A stretch of DNA of 27,497 nt from Cerioporus squamosus. Its lineage: Eukaryota > Basidiomycota > Agaricomycetes > Polyporales > Polyporaceae. Location of the stretch: NCBI GenBank assembly GCA_022592435.1, contig JABYQS010000355.1:1-27497 (forward strand), read 5' to 3'. Of this stretch, positions 1-10,722 are shown piece after piece (position 1 is the first letter of the stretch; each line of letters begins with the position of its first letter). The position numbers were made by a program, and so were the translations under genes. The notes under the pieces were generated by a model. That model saw nothing but the letters and a program-made list of their open reading frames with translations. It searched no databases and was not told the origin of the DNA.

Positions 1-575
1 CTCGGGGGAGGGAGCGGAAGACAGAGCTCTCCTCCCAGTCGCACTGTTGTCTCTACGCCGGGTCGCGTTCACCATGCAGCCACTCTCATCCGCCGTCAGC
101 TCGGTGGCCTCGTCCCCCCGAAAATCGCATCTCCGTCTATCCTCGTGAGTGTCTCAGACGGCCAGCCTCTGCCAGCACCACATTTTCGCTGACCGGGGCG
201 TAACAGTCGTCTGGCTCCGGCGCAGGTCTCGGGCCCCTCGTGAACTTCTACTCCAAGCTCCCCAAGGGTCCTTCGCCCTCGACGGCGTCGGGCGGCATCA
301 AGGCGCGGTACTTCAACGGCAAGAACGCGTCCGCTGCCCCCGTCCTGTTCACGATTCTCGCCATCTTCGGTCTGGGATACACCATTGACTACCAGAGTGC
401 GTGTTTGTTGCCTCGTTGCTGGGTATATGCAGGTGTTGACGTGCGCGGCGCGGCTGTGGGGGATGGTGTGATCAGTGCATCTCAGTGAGTTGTTTTGCTT
501 TTATAGTCGCGGTGTCGTGTCACGTCGCTGACTCGCGTTTGTTTCCCAGAGCACCACAAGAACCACGCTCACTAA
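1..575 (+). CDS. ATP17: Mitochondrial F1Fo ATP synthase subunit f (5' end unresolved)
   Basis: Subunit f is a small single-span protein of the membrane Fo sector of mitochondrial ATP synthase. The coding frame passes through exons ending at 144, 207-396 and 550-575, with introns 145-206 (gtgagt...taacag) and 397-549. Diagnostic stretches are QLGGLVPPKIASPS in exon 1, then GLGPLVNFYSKLPKGP, a region rich in ARYFNGKNAS, the hydrophobic span APVLFTILAIFGLGYTIDYQ, and a His-rich end KHHKNHAH before TAA at 573-575. These match the fungal Atp17 family in order and spacing. The start is not clear. The only nearby ATG (74-76, good context) lies in another frame from the conserved VPPK segment, so either one base is missing just after it or the start lies in an exon outside the window. 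The family call is firm; the first ten or so residues are not. Confidence 0.85.
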
Positions 576-2193
576 ATCACGAGTGCCCTCGGAGGTGGAA
601 TGTGGTAGACGTAGATGGGAGTGCTTGTGTATGGAGAAGGAATTGCATTCACTCGCATTCACCTGCTGCCTCAGGAAATCGTCGCCACATCGCCACGTAC
701 TCATTGCGCCGTGAGTCTTCTGGATGGTCTGCTCTATGCGTCCCTTGTTGCACCCGCAGGCGAGGCGATGAACCGTCCTGTTCTATCATGTTGTTCGCCA
801 TGTTCTGGGGTGCTTGCGCTCTTGGGCGACAGATGGAACTCCCTGACCTCTCCAAGTGCACCTGGTGCTCTAGCGGCTGTGTGATCAAGGCTGGCTGTAA
901 CACTCAAACTGGTCAGTTCTCTTGACTCAGACTAGAGGACGGGACTGACGCACTGCTGTAGGCACCGAGTTTGCTGCTGGAGCAGGCATAACTTTTCGCT
1001 CGGTATGCGGTTCGGGGCAAGTCGTCGGTGCATCGCAGCTGAAGATATTGCCTCGTGAAGCTGAACAGTGGCCCTTTTCTCCCCTCATTACGTCTGGCAT
1101 GTAAGCATCAATTATGTGTATCATGGACGCTGGATGTGAGATTGGAAAGGACCTGCGCGTACTCGGGGTCGCAGACCGGATCGTCGTGACAACCACGCTG
1201 TGCCTTGGCCCCTTGAGGTGCGTACTTCGACATCAATTTCGACGCAGTATGCAATGCTTCCTCCGGCGTCATGCAATTGCTCCTGCCCCTGTCTCCGGTG
1301 TGTTCCAACCATCCGAAAGCATCACATGAAAGAGCATGACTGGTCTGACTTGTCCCCTCCGTAGCTACCGCCTTGCGTCGACATGGACGACACCCTCATG
1401 CAGTCATCCTGACTTTCTGCGCAAGCGCATCCTACGGGCAGGCTGTAGAACCTGTTCCGCGTTGTACTGTAGGGTGAGTGTTTAGTTCGAGCTTGGTCGT
1501 TCCGCTATGGTTGTGTCAGGCGGACAGGCCAGTGATTAACGATCTGTTCGATGTTCGAACTAATTCGAATAGCAATCCTCGAGCCACATACATCGCTTTC
1601 TATGGGTGGCCTCCTTACGTCCAGAGACCCGGTCATCACCGTAACAAACCCCTTTGTTGGCAACACTGTATTGAATTATACTTAGCGCATAGAAATGCGA
1701 AGTCACTCTGGATCGACCTCCCTGGCCTCGAAGGCACTATCATACCGTCTGATGAGGCGCATCTCCCGCAGCAGCATGCAGTAGTGGAGGTGCGTCTAAC
1801 AGTGCTGGTGACCATCGAGCCCGAACCGAAACAATCATCATCATAGATGCTCACAATGAGGGTTCTAGTTACGCACCACCTACACACCGCCTGAAGCAAG
1901 AATAACACGCATCCGCCAGGCGCAGAACAGCAATTTAGCACGCTTGCGCAGGCGGAGAACAGCGCGTGTGCGCGTTTGTAGTAGCGGGCTCCACCCGCTC
2001 CATCGTTGCTCGACGACGGGGGGACCGTCCGCGCAGCAACGCCCTTTGTCTTGGCGCCCTGGGTCGCTGTGAGTTTCGAAGGTCACGCTGCCTTTGTTCT
2101 CTCCGCGCAGAAAGGGGTTACGGAATCGAGAATTCGCAAAGCGCGGAATGCACCCCGGAAGACACGCGATGGAGCGCAGAAGGAGGGCGACTG
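576..2193. other. Intergenic, no supportable gene
   Basis: This holds the ATP17 3' flank and then about 1.6 kb in which I see no conserved protein, tRNA-like fold or repeat. The longest reading frame (1478-1846, 122 codons) has no recognisable motif, no strong start context and no splice partners. The last part is the promoter of the secreted protein gene that follows. Confidence 0.5.
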
Positions 2194-2200
2194 TATATAA
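2194..2200 (+). promoter_or_regulatory. TATA box of the CBM19-like gene
   Basis: TATATAA lies 226 bp upstream of the ATG at 2426. It is followed by a long CT-rich stretch (about 2225-2400), a common layout for strongly expressed basidiomycete genes. The distance to the start implies a leader of up to about 190 nt or an additional transcription start nearer the gene. Confidence 0.5.
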
Positions 2201-2425
2201 CCAGGCCCTCGCGCCTCCGCTGGGGGTCAGAACACCCTTCTGTTCACAACCCCCCGCGAGCCCGGTGCTCTCTCCCCCCACTGTCCCTGTCGCCTTTCTC
2301 GCTTCACGCCTGCGTGTTCGTTCGTGTGCTACTTTCCGACGTCCCTTCTTCGCTCTTTCATCAGTACCCGTCCATCGTCCCTCGTTGTTAACGCCCTTCG
2401 TCCGCGCACGTGCTCCAAGTTCACC

Positions 2426-3853
2426 ATGTTCTCCACGAAGCTCTCTGCCCTCGTCTTCCTCGCCCTCGCGGCGCTCTCCCAGGCTGCGCCTGCTGATTTC
2501 CAGAAGCAGAACGCGCTCGACGCGCAGAAGCTGAACGCGAAGTTCGCGTCCCTCACCGCGGACTCCTCCTGCACTGGTACGCGTCTCTTCCTCCTCCTAC
2601 TTCTCCCTTTCTTACACCCGCGTCCATCCTCGTCGCACCTCCTCCATGCCTCGTGGATCATGCTGACGATTGTTTGTATTTCATGACAGATGGCGACCAG
2701 GCCTGCGTCAACGGCGGCTTCGCACAGTGCTCTGGGGGCAAGTTCCAGGTCACCCAGTGCTCCGGCGGCACGTCCGTGCTTCGCCCTCCCCCTCGTCGCC
2801 AAGCCCGGCACGAGCATCACCTGCGACAGCGCAGACGACGCCGCGGCGCGCATGACTGCTGCTGGCGTCGATGGCGGCGTCGACGGCTCTGGCTCGTCCG
2901 GGTCCTCGGGCTCGACGGACAGTGCTGGTGCGGCCGGTGCGACCGCGACCGCGACCGATGGCGGCGCTGCTGGCGCGACCGCGACTGACGTTAGTGCTGC
3001 TGGTGCCACTGCGACCGATGGTGGTGCTGCTGGTGCCACTGCGACCGATGTCGGCACCGCTGCTGCTACAACCGACGCTGGCGCTGCCGGTGCGACCGCC
3101 ATCGATACTGGTGCTGCTGGTGTTACCGCGACCGACAGCAGTGCGGCCACGGCCACCGATAGCGCTGCTGCTACCGCGACGGATACTGGGTCCTCTGGCT
3201 CTAAGGGCACCGGCTCGAAGGGCTCAGGGAACAAGGGCAAGGGCAACAAGGGTCAGGGCAAGGGCAACGGCTCGAACGGCCAAGGCGCGGCCGGCGCGTC
3301 GGACAGCGCTGCTGCTACCGCTACCGCCAGCGGTGCGGCTGCCACGGACAGCGCTGCTGCTACTGCGACCGACAGCGCTGCCGCTACTGCCACGGATAGC
3401 AGCGCCGCCGATTGCGCGCAGACCGTCACCGTCACTGTCACCGCTGGTGCGGCCAACGCTACAGCCACCGACTCTTCCGCTGCGGGCGCGACAGACTCCT
3501 CCGCTGCAACTGCCACCGACTCCTCCGCTGCAACTGCCACCGACTCGTCCGCTGCCACGGCCACGGATTCGTCCGCTGCGACGGCTACCGACTCGTCCGC
3601 TGCGACTGCCACGGATTCTTCCGCCGCCACGGCCACCGACTCAAGCGCTGCGACCGCGACCGACTCTGCAGCTGCGACTGCGACGGCCACCGACTCGTCG
3701 GCAGCGACTGCGACCGATGCCAGCGCGACTGCCGGCTCGGGCGCGACTGCCACCGAGGACCTCTCCTTCTCCCTCCTCGAGCCAACTGCAACTGGCAAGG
3801 CGGGCAAGGGCAGCAAGGCTGCGCGCAGCCGCTTCGCCATCAACAGGCTCTAA
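2426..3853 (+). CDS. Secreted CBM19-like protein with low-complexity tail (frame broken at 2776)
   Basis: The product is probably an extracellular or cell-wall protein. Exon 1 (2426-2576) encodes a signal peptide (MFSTKLSALVFLALAALSQA) and the start of the mature protein. A 113-bp intron (2577-2689) follows. Exon 2 begins with a Cys-rich module: DGDQACVNGGFAQC, KFQVTQCSGGTS, CFALPLVAKPGTSITC. Cysteine spacing and the CSGGT-x-C turn resemble carbohydrate-binding module family 19, a chitin-binding fold; binding is inferred, not shown. The rest (about 310 residues) is Ala/Thr/Ser/Asp/Gly-rich, with a Lys/Gly patch near 3220-3270 and a basic end RSRFAINRL. There is no C-terminal hydrophobic GPI signal. 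The frame changes at an extra G (2776) between GGTS and CFALP; without it the protein is 437 residues. A 58-bp GT-AG intron (2772-2829) would also restore the frame but would remove the conserved CFALPLV segment, so I prefer an indel. Long antisense frames here are by-products of composition. Confidence 0.65.
3494..3661 (+). repeat. 24-bp coding tandem repeat, 7 units (DSSAATAT)
   Basis: Seven consecutive 24-nt units each encode DSSAATAT with synonymous variation between copies (for example GACTCCTCCGCT versus GACTCGTCCGCT). Degenerate copies continue on both sides. The Ser/Thr-rich repeat is a likely O-glycosylated stalk and is prone to copy-number change. Confidence 0.85.
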
Positions 3854-4827
3854 GCCTGGGTGGCTGAGGCGTGAGGGTGCAGTCGCACGTTCACCACTGC
3901 GGACACGATCATGGACACGTATGCGTACTTAGCCTAGTTGCGATGGACTTGCTACTACTCTTATATTCGCGCTTTCCGAAGTGCTCTGGAGCGCATGTTC
4001 TGTTATTACCGTCTTGTAGCATACTGTTATTCGAATGAAAACGCAGGCGCGCTGCGCGTGGTGATACCAATTACTGAATGATTGCACGAGGTCACTTGAG
4101 CTCAGGGAAGGCCTTCGTACGTTGACTGCCGTAAAGTCAGTTGCGTAACCGCATGGCTGCCTAATATGTGGACGTTGGGCGTCCCGATCCTTGGTCCGTA
4201 GCAGAGTCACGGTCGCCGGGACTGTCAGACTGCGTCAGCACTCTACACATCCGGCCGCAAACGACGTGGACTGTCTGTGTGCGGTGTTGCAGCCAAAGTG
4301 ACCAAGCTGCTCTCGGCGAGCTCTGGAATTCGAGGCGAAGGACTGGGAAAGACGATGTCCCCGCAAGTGGCCGAAGTTCAGGCGGTAGTACCGCGCCGGA
4401 TCTGAGATGGGGCACAGCACTTGAGCGATGGGGTTGAGGGTTTGGCCTCGCTCTTCAAGCGTGAAGCTTGAGGACGGTAGGAAGACATACAACCGTATAC
4501 CATGCAGGTGTAGCTCGATGATTGTGCAAAGTGGTTAAAAGCAAGTGCAAAGAGGCATCTGAATCAACCTTGGCATTCGAGCGCTCAGATCATGCATAAT
4601 AGCTGATACGTCTTCGTGGGAACGGGAAGGTGCCTGAGTATCTCCTCAGAATATACTTACGATCTACCGACCCCAAAAGTTAAAACCCTTACCTACCACC
4701 ACCCATCTGCTCTACTCTTATAGTCCTTAACGTCGCGGACGACGACGACGGCCGATTTGTCACGCTGCGCCTTGTAGCCAGATTTTGACGACTTCGCTCA
4801 TCCCGCGCCGGGCGCTGCGCACTCTGC
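3854..4827. other. Intergenic, no supportable gene
   Basis: This is the 3' flank of the CBM19-like gene and the upstream region of the deubiquitinase gene. Short frames at 4161-4492 occur on both strands but show no conserved motif. No tRNA or repeat was recognised. Confidence 0.5.
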
Positions 4828-4834
4828 TATAATA
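4828..4834 (+). promoter_or_regulatory. Possible TATA-like element of the deubiquitinase gene
   Basis: TATAATA sits 62 bp upstream of the ATG at 4896. The placement is suitable for a core promoter, but the motif is short and AT-rich words also occur nearby, so support is weak. Confidence 0.3.
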
Positions 4835-4895
4835 GCTTACCCCAGCCAGTCACTTCTCGGCACACCTGTCCGACCGCTCTCACCCCCGTACTATC

Positions 4896-7800
4896 ATGAT
4901 CAAGCACAAGCACAAGCAAACGCCGCAGGATCTCTACTGGGAGAGGAAGCGGCGGGAGGAAGAGGAGAGGGACGCCAGTCTTCCGCCCGGTCTCATCAAC
5001 CATGGCAACACTTGCTTCATGAACTCGACGCTGCAAGGGGTGCGTTCATATCCCTTCTCATCTCCCCGGAGTAGGCTGCTGACATGCAGCACACGTAGCT
5101 CATCGCTACGCGTCCGCTGCACGACCTCGTACACTTCCAGGCCGTGCCGCAGTCTCTCCAACCCCCGCAAGGCCCTTCCATTCTTGCACAGAGATCGCCC
5201 CAGTTGACGAACGGGCATGGACGCGGAGGAGACAGCGAGCTGGCGTGGACGGAGGGCATGCCGCTGGGTGATATCTTCACGACGATCATGAAGAAGGCTT
5301 GGGACATCCAGGACGCGAAGCGGAGGGAGACTATGAGCCCGAAGTGAGTACTCATCGATCTGTTCACTTGCTGCCCGTAGCCGGGCCATCGTTCTGTCAT
5401 GTTTCGACCCCCACGTACACTGTGCGACAGGCGATCCCCTGTTCGGTTCGTGCGTTGCCTCCTGCGCGGTGGAGACTCGGTCGTGTCATGTCGGGAATCC
5501 CGGCCTTTCTGATGGGAGGACTCGCGTGCCAACGGGCGCACAGTTGCCGTGCGAGGTCAACCTTCCACTTACCGTTCCTCTGTGTTCGGACGAAAGAGAA
5601 ACCTTGCTTCCATCCTACCGCCCGCGACATCGCTGAATCCTGTACTGACCGCTCCGCCTTGCAGAGAGATACTTACAACCATCGGACGGAAGTACGACCA
5701 GTACCTCGACTTCCGGCAGCAGGACGCGCATGAGTTCTTGCGGCATATGCTTGACGCCATGCGTATGGAGGAGCTTGATGTGAGTGTTCCGCCGAGCTGC
5801 CCGCATCCGGTTCATTAACGCGTCAAGACGGCAGATTATCAAAAAGCGCCAGCCACCCCCTCCACAGACAAAACGGAAACGAACCAACCGTGAGGCAGAC
5901 CCTCAGCGCGCGATACCGTCATCACCGTCTCCTTCTCTCCCTCTTCCAGAGACGTCCTCTCTACCCCCTAGCTCGCCGCGGCCGGAACCTGACCCTGCGC
6001 TCTCTCCCGAGCCCAGCAATGAGGACAAGCTGGAATCGTTCGTCGACATGCTCTTCGGCGGGCAGCTCGCGAGCATTCTCGTGTGCGAGAAGTGCAAGAA
6101 GGTGTCCGTGACGTACGAGGACTTCAACGATCTTAGCCTGAGCATCAAGCCCGAGGACTACGTCAAGGGGCGCAAACGGGATCGTATCAAGAAGATCGCG
6201 CGCAAGCTACGTATACGACCGCCCGGGTCCAGCGCTGCGCACGACAGCTCGAATGGAAGCGGGAGTGGCAGTGGACGGATGTTCCGTGCGTCATCCATGC
6301 CGGCGAGTCCAGTGCGGCGCAGCTCCGAGGTGGCGGCGCACGAAGAGGAGCCTCCCACGAGCGTCGACCCCAGACGACGCAGCTTTGACCATCCGGGAGA
6401 GGACGACGAGGCGAAGGACGTGGTGAGAGAGATGGCGAAGCTGGGTAGTTCCTCGTCGGTGCTGGAGTCGGCGATCGCGGAGGATGGCGATGAGACGGTC
6501 GCGGAGGAGGTGAAGGCTGATGTTGCCGAGGAAGCGTCGAAGGCAGACGAGTGGACGGCCGTGGAAGCCGAGCCTGATGAGAAGGGAAAGGAGAAGAAGG
6601 CCGACGCGTGGGGCAAGATCGCGCGGAGGATCAGTGTCTCGATGAAGCTCAGCAAGAACGCAGACAAGGACAGAGACTCGCGTCCATCGAGCCGGGCAAG
6701 TGAGCGAGGTCGTAGGCCCGAAATCAAGGACGCCATCCGCGTCATGCGCGGTGGCGAACCGCGTTCTCCTCGCGCAACGTCCCTAGCGCCTGGAGTGTCG
6801 GCGCACGATGTCTCATCTGATGTTGGCGACGATGCAGGCATCTCTTCTCCTGTCGTGCCTCCATCTCCACGCATCAGTTCCCCTCTCGCGCAAGGAAGCA
6901 GACCATCGAGCTCGCGCCGTTCCTCAGCCAACCCGTTCAAGCACCATCATCGACATCACCATCACCACGAGAGCACACCTGCGAGGTCACCAGTCTCGCT
7001 GCCGAAGATGTCCGAGGAGGAGAGCGCGTACCTGCGGCGCGTATTAGCTGATGTCCATCCTGTCACGGGCAATCCCCTCTCGATCCTTTCGCAAGCATTT
7101 ACCGGGGGAGGCGGCGCGAGTAGTGCGGCCAACGGAACTGTGCTTGCTACGCAGGCGCTCTGGGCGAAGCTCGGCCACCTCCCGGGCATCGAGGAGTGCT
7201 TGCGCATGTTCACCGCTGTCGAGATCCTCGACGGCGAGAACATGGTCGGCTGCCATCGGTGTTGGAAGATCGCGAACGGGACGTACAAGCCGCACGTCCG
7301 CGAGAACGGCGACATTGTTCCCGGGGACGAGTCTGACAGCGAGAGCGAGTCCGGGAGTGAAGACTCGTCAAGGAAGTCTGACCAAAGCGCCGCGAGGGCA
7401 CCCGAGTCGGTCCCCCTTCCAACTAGCCCACCAGGTCTCAGTGAGGCCGAGGACAGCGGGATGGTTTCCTCGCCGGACTTGAGCATGAGCAGCGGCCGGA
7501 TGTCACCTGCGTCGACATCGCTGGTTTCGACGGCGCTCACGAACGACTCGGGGGTAGCAGACGACACGACGTCCGTCTCCTCGGCGCCGACGACTATGAC
7601 CGTTCCTTCCTCACCTGTGCTACCAGCTGCGCATCTGCGGAAGGACAGTGTAATGTCACCGGAGGCGCAGACTTTTGGCGGACTGCCGATCCCCCAGATC
7701 TCCACGACCGAGGTTGATACATCCGATGCCCTTCCTGCTCCCTCTCCGTCGCGGAGGGACGACCCGCTCAACAGGACGTGGTCGTCGACGCGTGCGGTCA

Positions 7801-8716
7801 TCGGCGTGTCTCTGTCGGACGACTCGCTGCTCACGCCCAAGGCGCGGCGCCGTGGCCGCTCAAAGGCCAAGAAGGACGGCGCTGAGGACAGCGGCTCGAG
7901 CTCGGACGACGAGTTCGACGACTCCGCGAGCGACACTTCCGCCGGCACGTCGCTCTCGGACGGATCCGCGTCACCATCGGTCTCACCACGATCCTCGGTC
8001 GAGAAGCTGTCAGAGCTGCCATCGCCTTTAGCCTCGCCGAGGCTTGGCGAGAAGTCCGTGCGGCGGGTGCAGGACAAGAAGATCCCGCGTGCGAAGCAGG
8101 TGATCCAGCGGCGCATGTACAAGCGGTACCTGATCAGCACGCCGCCGCCGATCCTCGTCATCCATCTGAAGCGCTTCCAGCAGACGGGCAAGCACCACAC
8201 GGTGTCGTTCTCGGGCGGGTTCAAGAAGCTGGACGAGTTCGTGGCGTTCCCGGAGTACCTCGACCTCGCGCCGTTCCTCGCGCCGAAGCGGGAGGACTTC
8301 ACGCACGAGAAGGAGAAGGGGAAGCACAGGCAGCGTGAGCGGTGCATGTACAGGCTGTACGCCGTCGTGGTGCACATTGGTAACATGGTGCGTGTGTCGT
8401 GCTTGTTGTGCTGTGTGTGGGGTGGAGAGGCTGACTTGTTCGATAGCTTGGTGGGCACTATGTCGCATACACTGCGCTACCGCCGAGCGCGCCTGCTCCT
8501 GCTCCTACTCCTGTTCCTGGAATACCCGCTCCTGATTCGGAGAAGGCTCTTCCGCCTACCCCTAGTCTGTCGGCCACTAACTCTCGCACCAGCCAGTCGT
8601 CGGAGAAACGAGAGCAGAGGAAGTGGGCGTACATCAGCGACACCGTCGTCAGGCTCACGACCCTAGAGGAAGTTCTCAAGGCCAAGGCGTACATTTGCAT
8701 GTACGAACGTGTCTGA
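4896..8716 (+). CDS. Ubiquitin-specific protease (USP/UBP family, USP16/45-like)
   Basis: A cysteine protease that removes ubiquitin from proteins. Five exons: 4896-5039, 5099-5343, 5665-5779, 5835-8387, 8447-8716, giving 1108 residues. The Cys box GLINHGNTCFMNSTLQ places the nucleophile at Cys40. RQQDAHEFL (about 147-155) is the typical second motif. Two CxxC pairs, CEKC (252-255) and CHRC (641-644), look like the zinc ribbon of the fingers subdomain. PPPILVIHLKRF is at 938-949. The His box LGGHYVAYTA gives catalytic His1023, and WAYISDTVV gives the Asp (1084). The protein ends KAYICMYERV. Between the two CxxC pairs and again before the KRF motif are long Ser/Pro/Asp/Glu-rich insertions that are probably disordered, including a His-rich run near residue 540. 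The basic start MIKHKHKQ has no signal peptide or membrane span, so a cytosolic or nuclear enzyme is likely. All catalytic residues are intact. The orthologue assignment to USP16/45 is less certain than the family. Confidence 0.92.
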
Positions 8717-9481
8717 AGAGTGCTCTCGTGACTTCTTGGCTTTTCTCTCTCTTCCACGTCTGTCACATTGTTGTCGTTCGATACCCGCCTTGCATGCTTT
8801 TCTCCCGGACTGTGTCCGGACGCACTGCCACCACCTATCTCACACCATTTGCGCGTCCTCCTCCCTGAACACATTATTCGCATTCCGTACAACATCTTCT
8901 CACCCACAGCACGTCTTGGCGGACGATATCTCCGTGCATCGCTCATCGCGCATACTCTAGCAGCAATGTATAGTATACCTAACTTATCCCCCCCCACGAA
9001 CACCGCGCATCTGTTAGAGTCATCTGTAGGCTTAAGTATACTTGTACCCTAGCATATCGCCCGCCTATTACCAATGGGAATACTGCCCGTTGCACTCACA
9101 AAGTACCGTTACACCACGCATCGGAGTCAAAGCGGTGACTTCGTGCGAGATGATCCATGCATGGCTTTGTTTGGTCTGCAACGGGAGCCAAATAACCACC
9201 CATGGGCGCCTGTGGCCTAGCTCTGCTCTTGCTCATTGTCGGTGTGCTCGGTGCTCGTTATTGGCTCCTCCTCTCCCGAGACTGCGTCTGTGGGTGCGTT
9301 GTATCTTGGCAACTGGCTGGCCCTGCTCGCTGCTATGTGCTCTTGTTTGCCTCGCCGCAAACACTTGCCCGGGATGGCAACTTTCTGTGTGTGCAACCGC
9401 GCTCGCTTCGCCGATTGCTACTTCACGTCCACGCCATCCGTGCATGCTCGCTTCTCAGGCAATCCGCGCACTCCTGCGTGG
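8717..9481. other. Intergenic, no supportable gene
   Basis: This is the 3' flank of the deubiquitinase gene followed by the upstream region of the small 69-residue gene. Frames of 80-150 codons exist, but they overlap each other in several frames and lack recognisable motifs. Confidence 0.5.
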
Positions 9482-9488
9482 TATATAA
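9482..9488 (+). promoter_or_regulatory. TATA box of the 69-residue gene
   Basis: TATATAA lies 178 bp upstream of the ATG at 9660, followed by a C/A/T-rich leader with many CACCAC repeats. This supports transcription of the small frame that follows. Confidence 0.5.
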
Positions 9489-9659
9489 GTGGGATGTTTC
9501 TGACATGAAGTCCCCATCACCAACCAGGCCTTCCAGCGTCCTCTCGACATCCAGAGATCCCACTGCATCTAGCTAGCCTCTGCTGCTCGCACACTCAACA
9601 CCACCACCACTGCTCACATCACCAGTACCACTCTCACCTCGAGCACTACCATCACCACA

Positions 9660-9869
9660 ATGTCCTACTCCGCGAACTCCCCTGCCTACGCCTTCTTCCC
9701 CACCAGCCCCGCGTCCCCGAACGCGTTCGCGCTCTTCGCGTCCACGCAGTCGCCGCGCGACACATACCACATGTACGAGGACGCACGCCAAGTGCTGCGG
9801 CCCTCGAACGCGCGCACCGCGCAGAGGAAGACGACCAAGTCCGGCCTGAAGAAGATCTTCGGGCTGTAG
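9660..9869 (+). CDS. Small uncharacterised protein, 69 residues
   Basis: I do not recognise a named family. The single-exon frame starts in good context (accacaATGt) behind a TATA box and ends TAG at 9867-9869. The N-terminal half is rich in Ser, Pro, Ala and Phe (AYAFFPTSPASPNAFALFAS). The C-terminal half is basic and ends KSGLKKIFGL. There is no signal peptide, transmembrane span or cysteine. Codon choice is strongly C/G-ending, as in the highly expressed genes here, which supports real coding. The basic end could be an amphipathic or nucleic-acid-binding tail, but that is a guess. Its size puts it below the cut-off of many annotation pipelines. Confidence 0.6.
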   Translation: MSYSANSPAYAFFPTSPASPNAFALFASTQSPRDTYHMYEDARQVLRPSNARTAQRKTTKSGLKKIFGL

Positions 9870-10722
9870 ACGCACCCGCTTGCGGGCTAGTCCCCAAGCC
9901 GGCCTCATGGTCACCAATCGCCCTGCCATCCTGCTGCTGGGGCGACGCACCACCGCATCCCCGCCGGCGAACGACCTCCTCCCGGTCCCCGGCCATTTCG
10001 CGCTGCGCCCTCATCGACGCGCATGCGCACGCCCCACACGGGACGACGATCGACACGCGCACTTTACGAGCTGCCGCTTCATGCGCCCGCTCAGGACCCT
10101 TCCCGCCGTAAACCTCGTCCTTGGCGAGTCGGCACGCCCTCCAGAGATCCTGTGGATAGGAGGGACACGGAAGCACTCATTGTCACGGACTGCGGACCTA
10201 CTAGTACTGAATATACTACCTTACGCTCCTTGTTGTATACGTATCTCGGTTTTCTAGACTTGTCATACCATTCTTGAATTCTGCTGTTCCGTCTCAACTG
10301 GCGTTTGCACCGGACGCGTCTCGAGTAGTTCCTGCGATGCTGCATGACAAGCCCTAACTAAGACACAACTGAAAGTACCTGCCTCTCGGATCAGTATGAC
10401 TTGAAGCGAGCTCGGAGAAACATGACCTGGTCAGGCTCGGGACTAATAGTACACAAGAATTACATGCAAGATGCCATTGCGAGCCGCGATGATAGAGTGG
10501 AATCTACTGATACATGAATGTGTGTGTCGCGACCCAGAGATGTTGAACGTCTGGGAGGGTCGGATTATGTTGAATACCCGATGTACTTACGTGCTATTTT
10601 ACTTCTACGTCCTGCGTCCGCATCCAAGCGCACCCGCGCACACCGAGACTATGATACAAGCAATCCCCTTCCCCTCTCCTCTACTCTCCGACACTCACCC
10701 AGCGGCCCAGGCAAGGTAGCTT
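9870..10722. other. Intergenic between convergent genes
   Basis: The small + strand gene and the - strand SHMT gene converge here, so the stretch should hold both 3' untranslated regions. I see no conserved frame, RNA gene or repeat. Confidence 0.5.

Noticed and set aside
1478..1846. 122-codon frame in the ATP17-CBM19 gap
   Set aside because: No conserved motif, unremarkable codon use and poor start context.
2329..3843. Long antisense frames (306 and 196 codons) opposite the CBM19-like gene
   Set aside because: They mirror the repetitive GC-rich coding sequence, giving a Val/Ala/Pro repeat with no motif, signal or splice context. Composition keeps stops away on both strands.
6962..8458. 498-codon antisense frame opposite the deubiquitinase
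   Set aside because: The sense strand has conserved USP motifs throughout, and the antisense translation is Ser/Arg-rich low complexity.
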